Shown here piece after piece: positions 17,401 through 25,764 of a stretch of DNA of 64,000 bases. Each line of letters starts with the position of its first letter. Position 1 is the stretch's first letter. A model generated the notes under the pieces. That model was not told where the DNA came from. It ran no database searches and was given only the letters and a program-made list of their open reading frames with translations. Both the position numbers and the translations under genes were made by a program. This stretch comes from JAAZMA01 sp964564325 (lineage in GTDB: Bacteria; Bacillota; Clostridia; Tissierellales; Tepidimicrobiaceae), in NCBI GenBank assembly GCA_964564325.1, contig CAZMBD010000001.1, forward strand, positions 72,844-136,843, written 5' to 3'.

Positions 17401-17466
17401 ATTAACCCTCCTCATAATCGCCATTGATATTTAATATATTATAAAATATGTAAAAATGCAATAATT

Positions 17467-17504
17467 ATAGAAAAAAAGATAGTGATATTTTCTCACTATC
17501 TTTT
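17467..17504 (-). terminator. Rho-independent terminator after rpmF
   Basis: Arms AAAAGATAGTGA and TCACTATCTTTT enclose a 7-base loop. On the minus strand the hairpin is followed by TTTTTTT. It lies six bases after the rpmF stop and separates yceD-rpmF from plsX. Confidence 0.88.
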
Positions 17505-17509
17505 AGGTA

Positions 17510-17689
17510 TTAGTCCATATCTACTACTTTTTTACCTCCATAATATCCGCAAGATGGGCATACTCTATGAGGTAATTTTGTTTCATGACATTGTGGACAT
17601 TCAGATACAGTAACCTTTGGCAATTTATATGCAGAGGCTCTTCTCTTATTTTTCCTAGTTTTTGAAGTTTTTCGTTTTGGTACTGCCAT
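17510..17689 (-). CDS. rpmF: 50S ribosomal protein L32
   Basis: 59 residues. It starts MAVPKRKTSKTRKNKRRASA, the L32 signature, and has a zinc ribbon with CPQC and CPSC pairs (residues 31, 34, 44, 47). The four-cysteine form suggests a zinc-binding version. The ATG is preceded by AGGAGG. It directly follows the YceD-family gene, the classical yceD-rpmF pairing, and is followed by a terminator. Confidence 0.97.
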   Translation of the reverse strand: MAVPKRKTSKTRKNKRRASAYKLPKVTVSECPQCHETKLPHRVCPSCGYYGGKKVVDMD

Positions 17690-17702
17690 TTAGAACACCT
17701 CC

Positions 17703-18215
17703 TTACTCTTTTGGAAAAAGTTCCTTAAGTTTTTCAAATCGTGGATCAACATATTCTATTTCACAATCACATTGCTCTTCATTAAGATTAATTCCACATT
17801 TTGGGCACAAACCCTTACACCCTTCATTACACAATGGTTTCATTGGAAGATTTAAAATAATAGTATCTATTATATCTTCTGTTAAATCTAATTTATCATC
17901 AGTATAATAAATTAAGTTTTCTTCCTCATCCTCATTTTCTTTTCTAGTTTCTTCAACTAGTTTTCCAGTCAAAACTGATTTGTTTTCAGTTTCATATAAT
18001 TTTAGACATCGCCCACAGGCTTCTTCATATTTATAATAAATATTAATATGAACCATTTTATCTTGTGCTACCTTATAGATGTTTCCTTCATATCTAATAG
18101 GCTCTATAAAATTAACATGCCTTCCTTGGATATCCAAAGAGTTTATCTGTATTTCATCTTCAATATGAAGACTTTCTGTAACCTTATCCTGGAAATCCCT
18201 CAAATCAATGTCCAT
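17703..18215 (-). CDS. yceD: YceD/DUF177 family protein
   Basis: About 170 residues, acidic. The DUF177 metal-binding-like pattern shows C-x2-C (ACGRCL near residue 75) and a C-terminal cluster CNEGCKGLCPKCGINLN near 130-147 followed by C-x-C, ending in DPRFEKLKELF. YceD is coupled to rpmF in most bacteria, and its plant relative is linked to 23S rRNA maturation. The exact role here is inferred. The ATG at 18215 has an AGAGGTG site and is preferred over a codon three positions upstream. Confidence 0.92.
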   Translation of the reverse strand: MDIDLRDFQDKVTESLHIEDEIQINSLDIQGRHVNFIEPIRYEGNIYKVAQDKMVHINIYYKYEEACGRCLKLYETENKSVLTGKLVEETRKENEDEEENLIYYTDDKLDLTEDIIDTIILNLPMKPLCNEGCKGLCPKCGINLNEEQCDCEIEYVDPRFEKLKELFPKE

Positions 18216-18244
18216 ATAATTCACCTCTTAAAATCACATACATT

Positions 18245-18273
18245 ATTATATAAAGGTAGCCTATATTTGTCAA
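18245..18273 (-). promoter_or_regulatory. Consensus sigma-A promoter of yceD-rpmF
   Basis: On the minus strand TTGACA (18273-18268), 17-base spacer, and TATAAT (18250-18245): a perfect match to both hexamers, fitting strong expression of a ribosomal protein gene. Confidence 0.9.
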
Positions 18274-18279
18274 GAAATA

Positions 18280-19476
18280 TTATTTTTGAACTAATTCTAA
18301 AGTATCCTTTGCTATCATCAACTCTTCATTAGTTGGAACAACTAAAATTGTAGTAGATGTGTCATTTTTACTAACTATGGTTTCTTTCCCTCTAACTTGG
18401 TTTCTTTCTTTGTCTAGTATTACTCCAATACATTCTAGATTTTCACAAATTTTTTCTCTAATAGATATTGAATTTTCTCCTATTCCTGCTGTGAAAACTA
18501 AAGCATCCACCTCGCCCATAATTGCAGCATATGCACCTATATATTTCTTTACTCTATTTACAAAAACATCTAATGCTAATTGAGCTCTTTCATTTCCTTC
18601 TTCTGCAGCTTCTTCTAAATCTCTAAAATCACTACTAATTCCAGAAATTCCTAATACACCAGATTTTTTATTAAATAATTCATTTATTTCTTCAAGGTTT
18701 AAGTTTTCCTTTTCCATTATAAAAGGTATAATAGCTGGGTCTAAGTCTCCTGTTCTAGTTCCCATAGCTAAACCTTCTAGTGGGGTAAAGCCCATACTAG
18801 TATCTATAGACTTACCTTCTTTTATAGCACATACACTAGCTCCATTTCCTAAATGGCAAGATATAATATTTAAATCTTCTAGATTTTTATTTAATATTGC
18901 AGCAGTTCTAAGTGCTACATATTTATGAGAAGTTCCATGGAAACCATATCTTCTAATGCCATACTTTTCATAAAGTTCATATGGTAGCGGATAGATATAA
19001 TTTGACATAGGTATTGTTTGATGGAATGCAGTATCAAATACTCCAACCATTGGTGTATCTGGCATTAATTCTTTGCAAGCTTCTATTCCCATGATATTTG
19101 GTGGATTGTGAAGTGGTGCTAAATCAATACAATCATTTAAAGCTTCCATAACTTCATCATCAATTAAAACAGATGATGCAAACTTTTCTCCACCATGAAC
19201 AACTCTATGACCAACTGCACCTATCTCATCCATAGATGAAATAGCACCATAATTAGGATCAATTAATGCATTAAGTACAAGTTCTAAAGCTTTTCTATGA
19301 TCTTTCATGACCTCTTCTATTACTACTTCTTCTTTGCCAGTAGTAGTATGTTTAACTTGTGATCCTTCTATTCCAATTCTTTCTACCAATCCTTTTGCTA
19401 AAACTTCTTCATTTTTCATATTAATTAATTGGTACTTTAAAGAAGAACTACCACAATTAATAACTAATATATTCAT
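18280..19476 (-). CDS. ackA: Acetate kinase
   Basis: 398 residues. It interconverts acetyl phosphate plus ADP and acetate plus ATP, the substrate-level phosphorylation step of many anaerobes. Motifs of the ASKHA fold are present: VINCGSSSLKYQL at the start, GHRVVHGGE near 88, FDTAFHQTIP near 148, HLGNGASVCA near 207, GTRTGDLDPA near 241 and VFTAGIGENS near 325. No pta gene lies next to it here. It has its own promoter region, divergent from tmcAL. Confidence 0.98.
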   Translation of the reverse strand: MNILVINCGSSSLKYQLINMKNEEVLAKGLVERIGIEGSQVKHTTTGKEEVVIEEVMKDHRKALELVLNALIDPNYGAISSMDEIGAVGHRVVHGGEKFASSVLIDDEVMEALNDCIDLAPLHNPPNIMGIEACKELMPDTPMVGVFDTAFHQTIPMSNYIYPLPYELYEKYGIRRYGFHGTSHKYVALRTAAILNKNLEDLNIISCHLGNGASVCAIKEGKSIDTSMGFTPLEGLAMGTRTGDLDPAIIPFIMEKENLNLEEINELFNKKSGVLGISGISSDFRDLEEAAEEGNERAQLALDVFVNRVKKYIGAYAAIMGEVDALVFTAGIGENSISIREKICENLECIGVILDKERNQVRGKETIVSKNDTSTTILVVPTNEELMIAKDTLELVQK

Positions 19477-19519
19477 TTTTCATTCCTCCTATTTTTTTGC
19501 GTTTGTCTATGCTAATTCT

Positions 19520-19550
19520 ATTATAATATTGTTAATAAATCAACAATATT
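19520..19550. promoter_or_regulatory. ackA/tmcAL divergent control region with inverted repeat
   Basis: A perfect 9-bp inverted repeat, AATATTGTT (19525-19533) and AACAATATT (19542-19550), lies directly upstream of a TATAAT box for ackA (minus strand, 19525-19520). The -35 box for ackA is poor, and the repeat occupies the spacer/-35 area, as an operator or activator site would. The function is inferred from position only. Confidence 0.45.
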
Positions 19551-19565
19551 TTCATCCCTTAAATA

Positions 19566-19574
19566 TGCTATAAT
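19566..19574 (+). promoter_or_regulatory. Extended -10 promoter of tmcAL
   Basis: TGCTATAAT on the plus strand, an extended -10 element, 28 bases before the GTG start of tmcAL. No good -35 is seen, which is common for extended -10 promoters. Confidence 0.65.
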
Positions 19575-19602
19575 ACTATTAATACTAAGGGAGGTTTTAA
19601 AT

Positions 19603-20853
19603 GTGAAAGTATTAGGTATAGTAGCAGAATATAATCCATTTCATTTAGGTCATAAATATCATCTAGAATATTCTAAATTTTTAACAGATGCAGAATATTC
19701 CATAGCTGTTATGAGTGGCTCTTTTGTCCAAAGAGGTGAACCATCCTTAATAGATAAATGGACTAAAGCCAAAATGGCCATAGATAATGGAGTTGACTTG
19801 GTAATCGAACTCCCATTTATATTTTCTACTCAATCGGCAGAATTATTTGCCTATGGCAGTATATCTCTTTTAAATAGTTTAAATATAGTAAATTATATAT
19901 CCTTTGGCAGTGAATTAGGCAATTTGAATTATCTAGAAGAAATAGCAAATATTCTTATAGAAGAACCACCCTTTTTCAATGAAAAACTAAAGGAGTATCT
20001 GAGTTTAGGAAACTCATATCCAGTATCTCGTAGCAAAGCATTGGTGGATTATTGTACCATATTTTATCCTAATATAAATACCAAAGAAATTGAAGAAATC
20101 TTAAAAGCATCTAATAATATTTTAGCTATAGAATATTTAAAATCTTTAAAAACTCTAAATAGCAATATACAGCCTATAAGCATAAAAAGAATTGGTAATT
20201 CTTATGGAGAAACTAGTTTAAATAATAAAATCTCTTCTGCTACTGGTATTCGCAATGCTATATTTTCTAAGGAAATAGATTCTATAAAAAGACATGTTCC
20301 TAAAAGAACATTTAGCCACTTAATAAATTATATCAATAAATACAATAATTTCAATACTTTAGATAATTATATCCAAATTATTCATTATTTATTGAATATA
20401 GATACAAAAAATATTTTAAAAGATATTAAAGATGTGGAAACTGGCCTTGAAAATAGAATATTTAATAAATCCTCCATATGCAAAAATATGGAAGATTTAA
20501 TTGAAGAAATATCTACTAAAAGATATCCTAAAACTAGAATACAGAGAATATTTATTCATCTAATGTTAGGGCTTACTGAATCTATTTTTAATGAATTACT
20601 CCCCTATTATCCAGCTTATATAAGGGTTTTAGGTGCCAATGATAAAGGAGTATATTTATTAAAAAATATTAAACAGAAATCTAATATACCCATAATTACA
20701 AAATTTGCTCATTATAGCAAATATAATAATCCCTATTTAGAGGAAATAATTTCCTTTGATAAAAAATCCACAGATTTGTTTTTCTTAGGTCTTAATAACA
20801 ATGTTTCCTACATGGATATGGACTTTTATATCAGTCCATATATTAAAAAATAG
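19603..20853 (+). CDS. tmcAL: tRNA(Met) cytidine acetate ligase TmcAL (YlbM family)
   Basis: 416 residues. TmcAL uses acetate and ATP to make N4-acetylcytidine at the wobble base of elongator tRNA-Met in Bacillus. The nucleotidyltransferase HxGH motif is in AEYNPFHLGHKYHL near residue 10, followed by SGSFVQRGEPSLIDKWTKA near 40 and SSATGIRNAI near 225. The start is GTG after a GGGAGG site. It is divergent from acetate kinase, whose acetate pool is its substrate; a link is suggestive only. Confidence 0.93.
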   Translation: MKVLGIVAEYNPFHLGHKYHLEYSKFLTDAEYSIAVMSGSFVQRGEPSLIDKWTKAKMAIDNGVDLVIELPFIFSTQSAELFAYGSISLLNSLNIVNYISFGSELGNLNYLEEIANILIEEPPFFNEKLKEYLSLGNSYPVSRSKALVDYCTIFYPNINTKEIEEILKASNNILAIEYLKSLKTLNSNIQPISIKRIGNSYGETSLNNKISSATGIRNAIFSKEIDSIKRHVPKRTFSHLINYINKYNNFNTLDNYIQIIHYLLNIDTKNILKDIKDVETGLENRIFNKSSICKNMEDLIEEISTKRYPKTRIQRIFIHLMLGLTESIFNELLPYYPAYIRVLGANDKGVYLLKNIKQKSNIPIITKFAHYSKYNNPYLEEIISFDKKSTDLFFLGLNNNVSYMDMDFYISPYIKK

Positions 20854-20941
20854 AAATAATCATATAAAAATTAAATAAAAATATAATTAATATAGGAGTT
20901 TTAAAACTATGTATTTATTTCATATGAAAGGGGACATTTGG

Positions 20942-22120
20942 GTGAAAAAAATTTTTTCAAATATGTTTTTTTTATTAATTATATTTTTAATCCTCTTTGG
21001 TATTTTAAAAAACCCCCAAATTTCCCTAAAAGGTGCTCAAGAAGGTCTATTAATTTGGTTTAACATAGTTATACCTTCCTTATTACCTTTTTTCATTATC
21101 TCAGAAATATTAATTAGTATTGGTTTTGTAGACTTAATAGGAAAAATTTTAGAACCCCTTATGAGACCCATATTTAATTTACCTGGTATTGCTGCATTTA
21201 CCTTTTCTATGAGTATAGTTTCTGGTTATCCAGTAGGAAGTAAAGTAGTATCTTCTTTAAGAAAAAATAATCTTATTACAAAAACAGAAGGGGATCAAAT
21301 GATAGTTTTATCGAGTACCTCTGGACCATTATTTATGCTTGGGGCCGTAACAGTTGGAATGTTAAACAATCCTTCTTTAGCCCCATTAATTCTATATCCC
21401 CATTATCTAGCTGTTATAACTATAGGACTTTTATTTAGATTTTACAAAATTAAAGATAGTAAAAAGATAAAAAATAGAGGCTACATTAAAACTAAAGAAT
21501 TACAAAAAAAATTTCCCTTACAAAAAGTTCCTCCAATAGGCATAATACTAAGCGAATCTGTAAAAAATAGTATGAATTCCATTTTCTTAATAGGTGGATT
21601 TATTATATTTTACTCTGTAGTCATTGAACTTTTATTTATATCAAAATTAATAGATTTAATTCATTATATAATTCCAATAGATTTAAAGCTTTTACATGGT
21701 ATACTAGCAGGTATATTGGAATTGACAACAGGCTGCAAAAAAATTTCTAGTTCTAATATAAATTTAATTGAAAAAATATCTATTATTAATTTTTTAATCG
21801 GATGGGGAGGTATATCCATACATAGTCAAGCGCTAGCCTTTTTATCCAGCACTGACATAAGCAGTAAGTTGTACATAATAGGAAAATTCTTTCATGGCAT
21901 TCTAGCTTCTATATATGGCTTAATATTATATAAATTAAAATATAAAAATATAATAGAGACCACCTTTTCTCCAGATATAAATATTCTAGATTACATATAT
22001 TTTATGAAATGGCCTGTAATGTTTTCAACTTCAATTAAATTAGCATTGCTTATGCTTTTATATCTCCTTATAGTCTCTATTATAGTTCTATTAATACGGT
22101 GTTTTTTATCAGAAGAATAA
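20942..22120 (+). CDS. ylbJ: Sporulation integral membrane protein YlbJ
   Basis: About 392 residues with many hydrophobic segments and the nucleoside-recognition (gate) domain feel: GLLIWFNIVIPSLLPFFIIS near 30, SGYPVGSKVVSSL near 95, and a C-terminal GWGGISIHSQALAF. YlbJ is under the mother-cell sporulation regulon in Bacillus and is needed for spore cortex formation. The GTG at 20942 behind AAGGGG gives a typical membrane-protein N-terminus (MKKIFSNMFFLLII); an ATG at 20909 behind GGAG is possible. It ends convergently one base before the next gene. Confidence 0.85.
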   Translation: MKKIFSNMFFLLIIFLILFGILKNPQISLKGAQEGLLIWFNIVIPSLLPFFIISEILISIGFVDLIGKILEPLMRPIFNLPGIAAFTFSMSIVSGYPVGSKVVSSLRKNNLITKTEGDQMIVLSSTSGPLFMLGAVTVGMLNNPSLAPLILYPHYLAVITIGLLFRFYKIKDSKKIKNRGYIKTKELQKKFPLQKVPPIGIILSESVKNSMNSIFLIGGFIIFYSVVIELLFISKLIDLIHYIIPIDLKLLHGILAGILELTTGCKKISSSNINLIEKISIINFLIGWGGISIHSQALAFLSSTDISSKLYIIGKFFHGILASIYGLILYKLKYKNIIETTFSPDINILDYIYFMKWPVMFSTSIKLALLMLLYLLIVSIIVLLIRCFLSEE

Positions 22121-22567
22121 TTATTTGCCACCTCTTAACTCTTCTCTATTTTCATTTAAAATATCTATTAGGTTTTTTAAATCTTCCTGAGTCTCTAATA
22201 AAATATTATCAGCATATTCTAATGAACCTAGACGAATATCCTTGGCATTATTTTGTGCTTTCGTTATTATTTCTTCTGCTCTTTTTTTAGCTTCCTTTGT
22301 TATTTCATCTTGTTCTATTAACTCTTCTATTCTTAGTTCTACTTCATTTAACATGGTATCTGCTTCCTTTTGTGCTTCAGCTAATATTCTTTGTCTCTCT
22401 TCCTTAATCCAATTAGCTTGTTTTATTTCATCTGGAAGTCTTATCCTAATCTCACTAATTATTTCATATATTTCATCTGCATCTACCATTACTTTAGATG
22501 AAAAGGGCACTGTAGAACTATTTTCCAATATATCCTCTATTTCTTCGATTAATTTCAATACATCCAT
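22121..22567 (-). CDS. Coiled-coil protein of unknown function next to coaD
   Basis: 148 residues, highly charged, no membrane segment. From about residue 50 to 130 it is a continuous alanine/glutamate/lysine helix (AEAQKEADTML, AKKRAEEIITKAQNNAKDI), resembling ATP synthase b-subunit stalks and DivIVA-type coiled coils but lacking the conserved N-terminal GYxxxEVD block of DivIVA. I do not recognise a specific function. Similar short coiled-coil genes stand next to coaD in Clostridia, probably co-transcribed with it. Confidence 0.72.
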   Translation of the reverse strand: MDVLKLIEEIEDILENSSTVPFSSKVMVDADEIYEIISEIRIRLPDEIKQANWIKEERQRILAEAQKEADTMLNEVELRIEELIEQDEITKEAKKRAEEIITKAQNNAKDIRLGSLEYADNILLETQEDLKNLIDILNENREELRGGK

Positions 22568-22570
22568 ATA

Positions 22571-23053
22571 TCATTGACCCCCTTTTATTTTTTCCTTTAA
22601 TGCTAATTCTACAATCTCTGGTACAAAACAAGAAACATTACCATCAAACATAGCTATTTCCTTTACTATACTAGAACTCAAATAAGCATATTTACCTCTA
22701 GATACCATGAAAAAAGTTTCAATATCCTCATCTAATTTTTTATTAACTAATGCCATTTGCATCTCATATTCAAAATCTGATACAGCCCTCAATCCTCTTA
22801 TCATAGTTGTACAATTTTTTTCTCTTGCATAGTCTACTAATAGTCCTGAAAATGTATCTACTTCCACATTATCATATTCTTCTAATACCTTTTCTAGTAA
22901 TTCTACCCTCTCTTCTATAGTAAACATACTCTTTTTAGACTGATTATTTAAAACAGATACTATGATTTTATCAAATTTCTTAGAACATCTATCTATAATA
23001 TCTAAATGTCCATATGTTACAGGATCAAAACTTCCTGGATATATAACTACCAT
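22571..23053 (-). CDS. coaD: Phosphopantetheine adenylyltransferase
   Basis: 160 residues. CoaD transfers AMP to 4'-phosphopantetheine, the penultimate step of CoA synthesis; coaBC is elsewhere in the window. The nucleotidyltransferase TxGH motif is in YPGSFDPVTYGHLDII, with GLRAVSDFEYE near 90. The ISSTxV motif near the end reads LSSSIVKEI, with Ser for Thr. It follows rsmD with a two-base gap. Confidence 0.97.
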   Translation of the reverse strand: MVVIYPGSFDPVTYGHLDIIDRCSKKFDKIIVSVLNNQSKKSMFTIEERVELLEKVLEEYDNVEVDTFSGLLVDYAREKNCTTMIRGLRAVSDFEYEMQMALVNKKLDEDIETFFMVSRGKYAYLSSSIVKEIAMFDGNVSCFVPEIVELALKEKIKGGQ

Positions 23054-23055
23054 AA

Positions 23056-23616
23056 TTATGCCCCCTTATTATATGTATAAAATGTTAATGATTTGCTACC
23101 ATAATTTCTTCTGTCTATCTTTTTAAGCTTGTTAATTTTATTTGGTAAATCCAATTCCTTTTCATGTTCTGCTATTATAATTCCATTTTCCAGCAATATA
23201 TTTTCATCACTTATATTTTCAATAGCTTTAATAATCAAACCTTTCTCATAGGGTGGATCTATAAATATATAATTAAATTTAATATTCTTTCTACCAAAAA
23301 ATTTAATAGCTTTAATTGAGTCAGTTTTTATGATTTCAGATTTATCCATTAAGTCAGTATGATTTAAATTATCCTTTATTGCCATTATACTAATATTAGA
23401 TTTATCTACAAAATAGGCCTTTTTAGTTCCTCTACTTAAAAATTCAATACCTATGGAGCCAGAGCCTGCAAACAAATCTAAAACTATACTATTTTTATCT
23501 ATTGCTTTTAATATATTAAACATAGATTCCTTTATTCTATCCTCTGTAGGCCTAGTATCCCTACCTTTTGGAGCCTTCAATCTAAATCCCTTTTTTTCTC
23601 CTGATATAACTCTCAA
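23056..23616 (-). CDS. rsmD: 16S rRNA (guanine966-N2)-methyltransferase RsmD
   Basis: 186 residues. The SAM-binding motif is LDLFAGSGSIGIEFLSRG near residue 45 and the catalytic NPPY-type motif reads FIDPPYEKG near 120. It modifies G966 of 16S rRNA. The start is a TTG with a GAGGTGAT site. The rsmD-coaD pairing is conserved across Firmicutes. Confidence 0.95.
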   Translation of the reverse strand: MRVISGEKKGFRLKAPKGRDTRPTEDRIKESMFNILKAIDKNSIVLDLFAGSGSIGIEFLSRGTKKAYFVDKSNISIMAIKDNLNHTDLMDKSEIIKTDSIKAIKFFGRKNIKFNYIFIDPPYEKGLIIKAIENISDENILLENGIIIAEHEKELDLPNKINKLKKIDRRNYGSKSLTFYTYNKGA

Positions 23617-23674
23617 TGAATCACCTCAGTTTCATACAATATATTTTATCATATTTTATAATAAAATTAATAGT

Positions 23675-25717
23675 TTAATTAAAAATTAGTTCATCTAGCT
23701 TATCCTGAAACATATTTATGATGCTTTGTCTTAAGAGAAAATGCTTCTCATCTAATAATAATGCATCTTCATCCAAAATTTCCTTAGATTTTTTTTGTGC
23801 TATTTTTAAAATATCCATATCTGTAAAAAGATTGGCTACTTTTAAATCAGGAAGTCCATGTTGCTTTGTTCCAAAAAATTCTCCAGGTCCTCTTAATTCT
23901 AAGTCCTTTTCTGAAATATAAAATCCATCTGAAGAATTTTGCATTATCCTCATACGTTCCCTAGAAATACTACTATTACTTTCATTTATAAGTATACAAT
24001 AAGATTGATATTCCCCTCTACCTACTCTTCCCCTCAATTGATGTAATTGTGCTAATCCAAATCTCTCAGCATTATAGATAACCATTATATTAGCATTAGG
24101 GACATTCACACCTACTTCTATTACTGTAGTAGAAATTAATATATCTAATTCCTTATTTTTAAACTTCTCCATAATTTCATCTTTTTCTGAAGGTTTCATT
24201 TTTCCGTGTAATAATCCAACATCAAAGTCTTTAAAAACTCCATCTTTCAAATTCATATATAATTCTTCTGCAGAATTAATATCTAATTTTTCACTTTCCT
24301 CTATTAATGGTGCCACAATATAGGCCTGCCTTCCATCTAGTACCTGCTTTCTAACAAAATTATTTACTCTATTTACCATATGAGGATTTACTGCATAAGT
24401 CTCTATTTCTTTTCTTCCAGGTGGCAATTCATCTATAATAGAAATATCCAAATCTCCATATAGTATTAAAGCCAAAGTTCTAGGAATAGGAGTTGCTGTC
24501 ATAACTAAAGTGTCAGGGTTTCTTCCTTTTTGAGTTAAAACAGCCCTTTGTTTAACACCAAATCTATGTTGCTCATCAGTTATTGCAAGACCTAAATTTT
24601 TAAACTCCACATTTTCCTGTATAACTGCATGAGTCCCTATTAGAATATCTATCTTCCCATCCTTTAATTCATTTAATATTCTTTCCTTTTCCTTAATTGA
24701 TAGAGATCCTACTAACAACTCACAATTAATAGAATATCCTTTTAAAAAGCTGGAAATAGAATCATAATGCTGAGTAGCCAATATTTCAGTTGGAGCCATC
24801 ATCGCAGATTGATAACCAGATTTCCAAGCCTTAAACATAGCCAATATAGCCAATACAGTTTTCCCGGAGCCTACATCCCCTTGTATAAGTCTATTCATAG
24901 GTTCATCTGTTTCCATATCTTCTTCTATTTCTTTAAAGACTCTTTTTTGTGCAGAAGTAAGTTCAAAAGGTAAATTTTCTATAAAATCCTCTACATCATC
25001 TGTGTTAGAAAATTTAATGCCTTGTTTCATTTCCTTAGTTCTAGATTTGATTATAAATAATCCTAATTGTAAAGTAAGTAATTCTTCAAAAGCCAATCTT
25101 TTTCTAGCTTCTATATGATCTTTTTCGATTTTTGGAAAATGGATGTTAGAAATAGCATCCTCGATACTCATTAGACCCAATTCCTCCCTAATATATTCAG
25201 GAAGTGTTTCAGGCAATTTTTTCCCATAACCTTTAATCGCATTGTTCATTATATTTATCATTTCATTATTACTTAGATCTGCAGTCAAAGGATAGATAGG
25301 TATAATATTTCCAACCTTTTTCCCCTTACTTTTATCAAAAACTGGATTTACTATTTGTATTTCATTCCCAAATTTACTTAGCTTCCCATTTACTAATATT
25401 TCATCACCTATTTTTAGCCCATTTGCTATGTAATTTTGATTATACCAAATTAAACTAGCTTGACCAGTATTATCTTTAACAGGTATTTTTAATATAGATA
25501 AATTTCTCCTAGGTTGAATTTTAATAGGATAACCACATATTTTTACTCTTAAACTAACTTTCTCACCTATTTTTCCCTCTGCTATAGTTTGAATTTTGGA
25601 TCTATCATCATATTCTCTAGGAATATGATATAGTAAATCTTCTATGGTAAATATATTTAATTTCCTTAACTTTTCAACTCTCTTAGGACCTACGCCTTTG
25701 ATATATTGAATAGACAT
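23675..25717 (-). CDS. recG: ATP-dependent DNA helicase RecG
   Basis: 680 residues, full length. An N-terminal wedge/OB domain covers about residues 50-150. The helicase core has Walker A GDVGSGKTVLAIL near 280, Walker B ITDEQHRFG near 380, motif III ATPIPRTLAL and motif VI QLRGRVGRGEYQSYC near 590. RecG remodels stalled forks and Holliday junctions. It is preceded by the fakA-like gene across a terminator. Confidence 0.98.
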   Translation of the reverse strand: MSIQYIKGVGPKRVEKLRKLNIFTIEDLLYHIPREYDDRSKIQTIAEGKIGEKVSLRVKICGYPIKIQPRRNLSILKIPVKDNTGQASLIWYNQNYIANGLKIGDEILVNGKLSKFGNEIQIVNPVFDKSKGKKVGNIIPIYPLTADLSNNEMINIMNNAIKGYGKKLPETLPEYIREELGLMSIEDAISNIHFPKIEKDHIEARKRLAFEELLTLQLGLFIIKSRTKEMKQGIKFSNTDDVEDFIENLPFELTSAQKRVFKEIEEDMETDEPMNRLIQGDVGSGKTVLAILAMFKAWKSGYQSAMMAPTEILATQHYDSISSFLKGYSINCELLVGSLSIKEKERILNELKDGKIDILIGTHAVIQENVEFKNLGLAITDEQHRFGVKQRAVLTQKGRNPDTLVMTATPIPRTLALILYGDLDISIIDELPPGRKEIETYAVNPHMVNRVNNFVRKQVLDGRQAYIVAPLIEESEKLDINSAEELYMNLKDGVFKDFDVGLLHGKMKPSEKDEIMEKFKNKELDILISTTVIEVGVNVPNANIMVIYNAERFGLAQLHQLRGRVGRGEYQSYCILINESNSSISRERMRIMQNSSDGFYISEKDLELRGPGEFFGTKQHGLPDLKVANLFTDMDILKIAQKKSKEILDEDALLLDEKHFLLRQSIINMFQDKLDELIFN

Positions 25718-25730
25718 TTTTATCTCTCCC

Positions 25731-25760
25731 TAATAAAAATTCCCTACTCTATAGTAGGGA
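25731..25760 (-). terminator. Rho-independent terminator after the fakA-like gene
   Basis: TCCCTACT and AGTAGGGA arms with a four-base loop; on the minus strand followed by ATTTTTATT. It separates yloU-fakA from recG. Confidence 0.85.
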
Positions 25761-25764
25761 GTTT

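Noticed and set aside
17425..17470. Promoter for plsX between the rpmF terminator and plsX
   Set aside because: A TATAAT-like box is present but no -35 at acceptable spacing, so it was not listed as a feature; plsX transcription may be from read-through or a weak promoter.
20854..20941. Sigma-E promoter for ylbJ
   Set aside because: The stretch is almost all A and T; TCATAT and TATAAT strings occur but at spacings that fit no sporulation sigma factor clearly.
22099..22290. Plus-strand frame overlapping the end of ylbJ and the opposite coiled-coil gene
   Set aside because: No ribosome-binding site, and it is antisense to a well-formed gene; the hydrophobic look comes from the AT-rich reverse strand.
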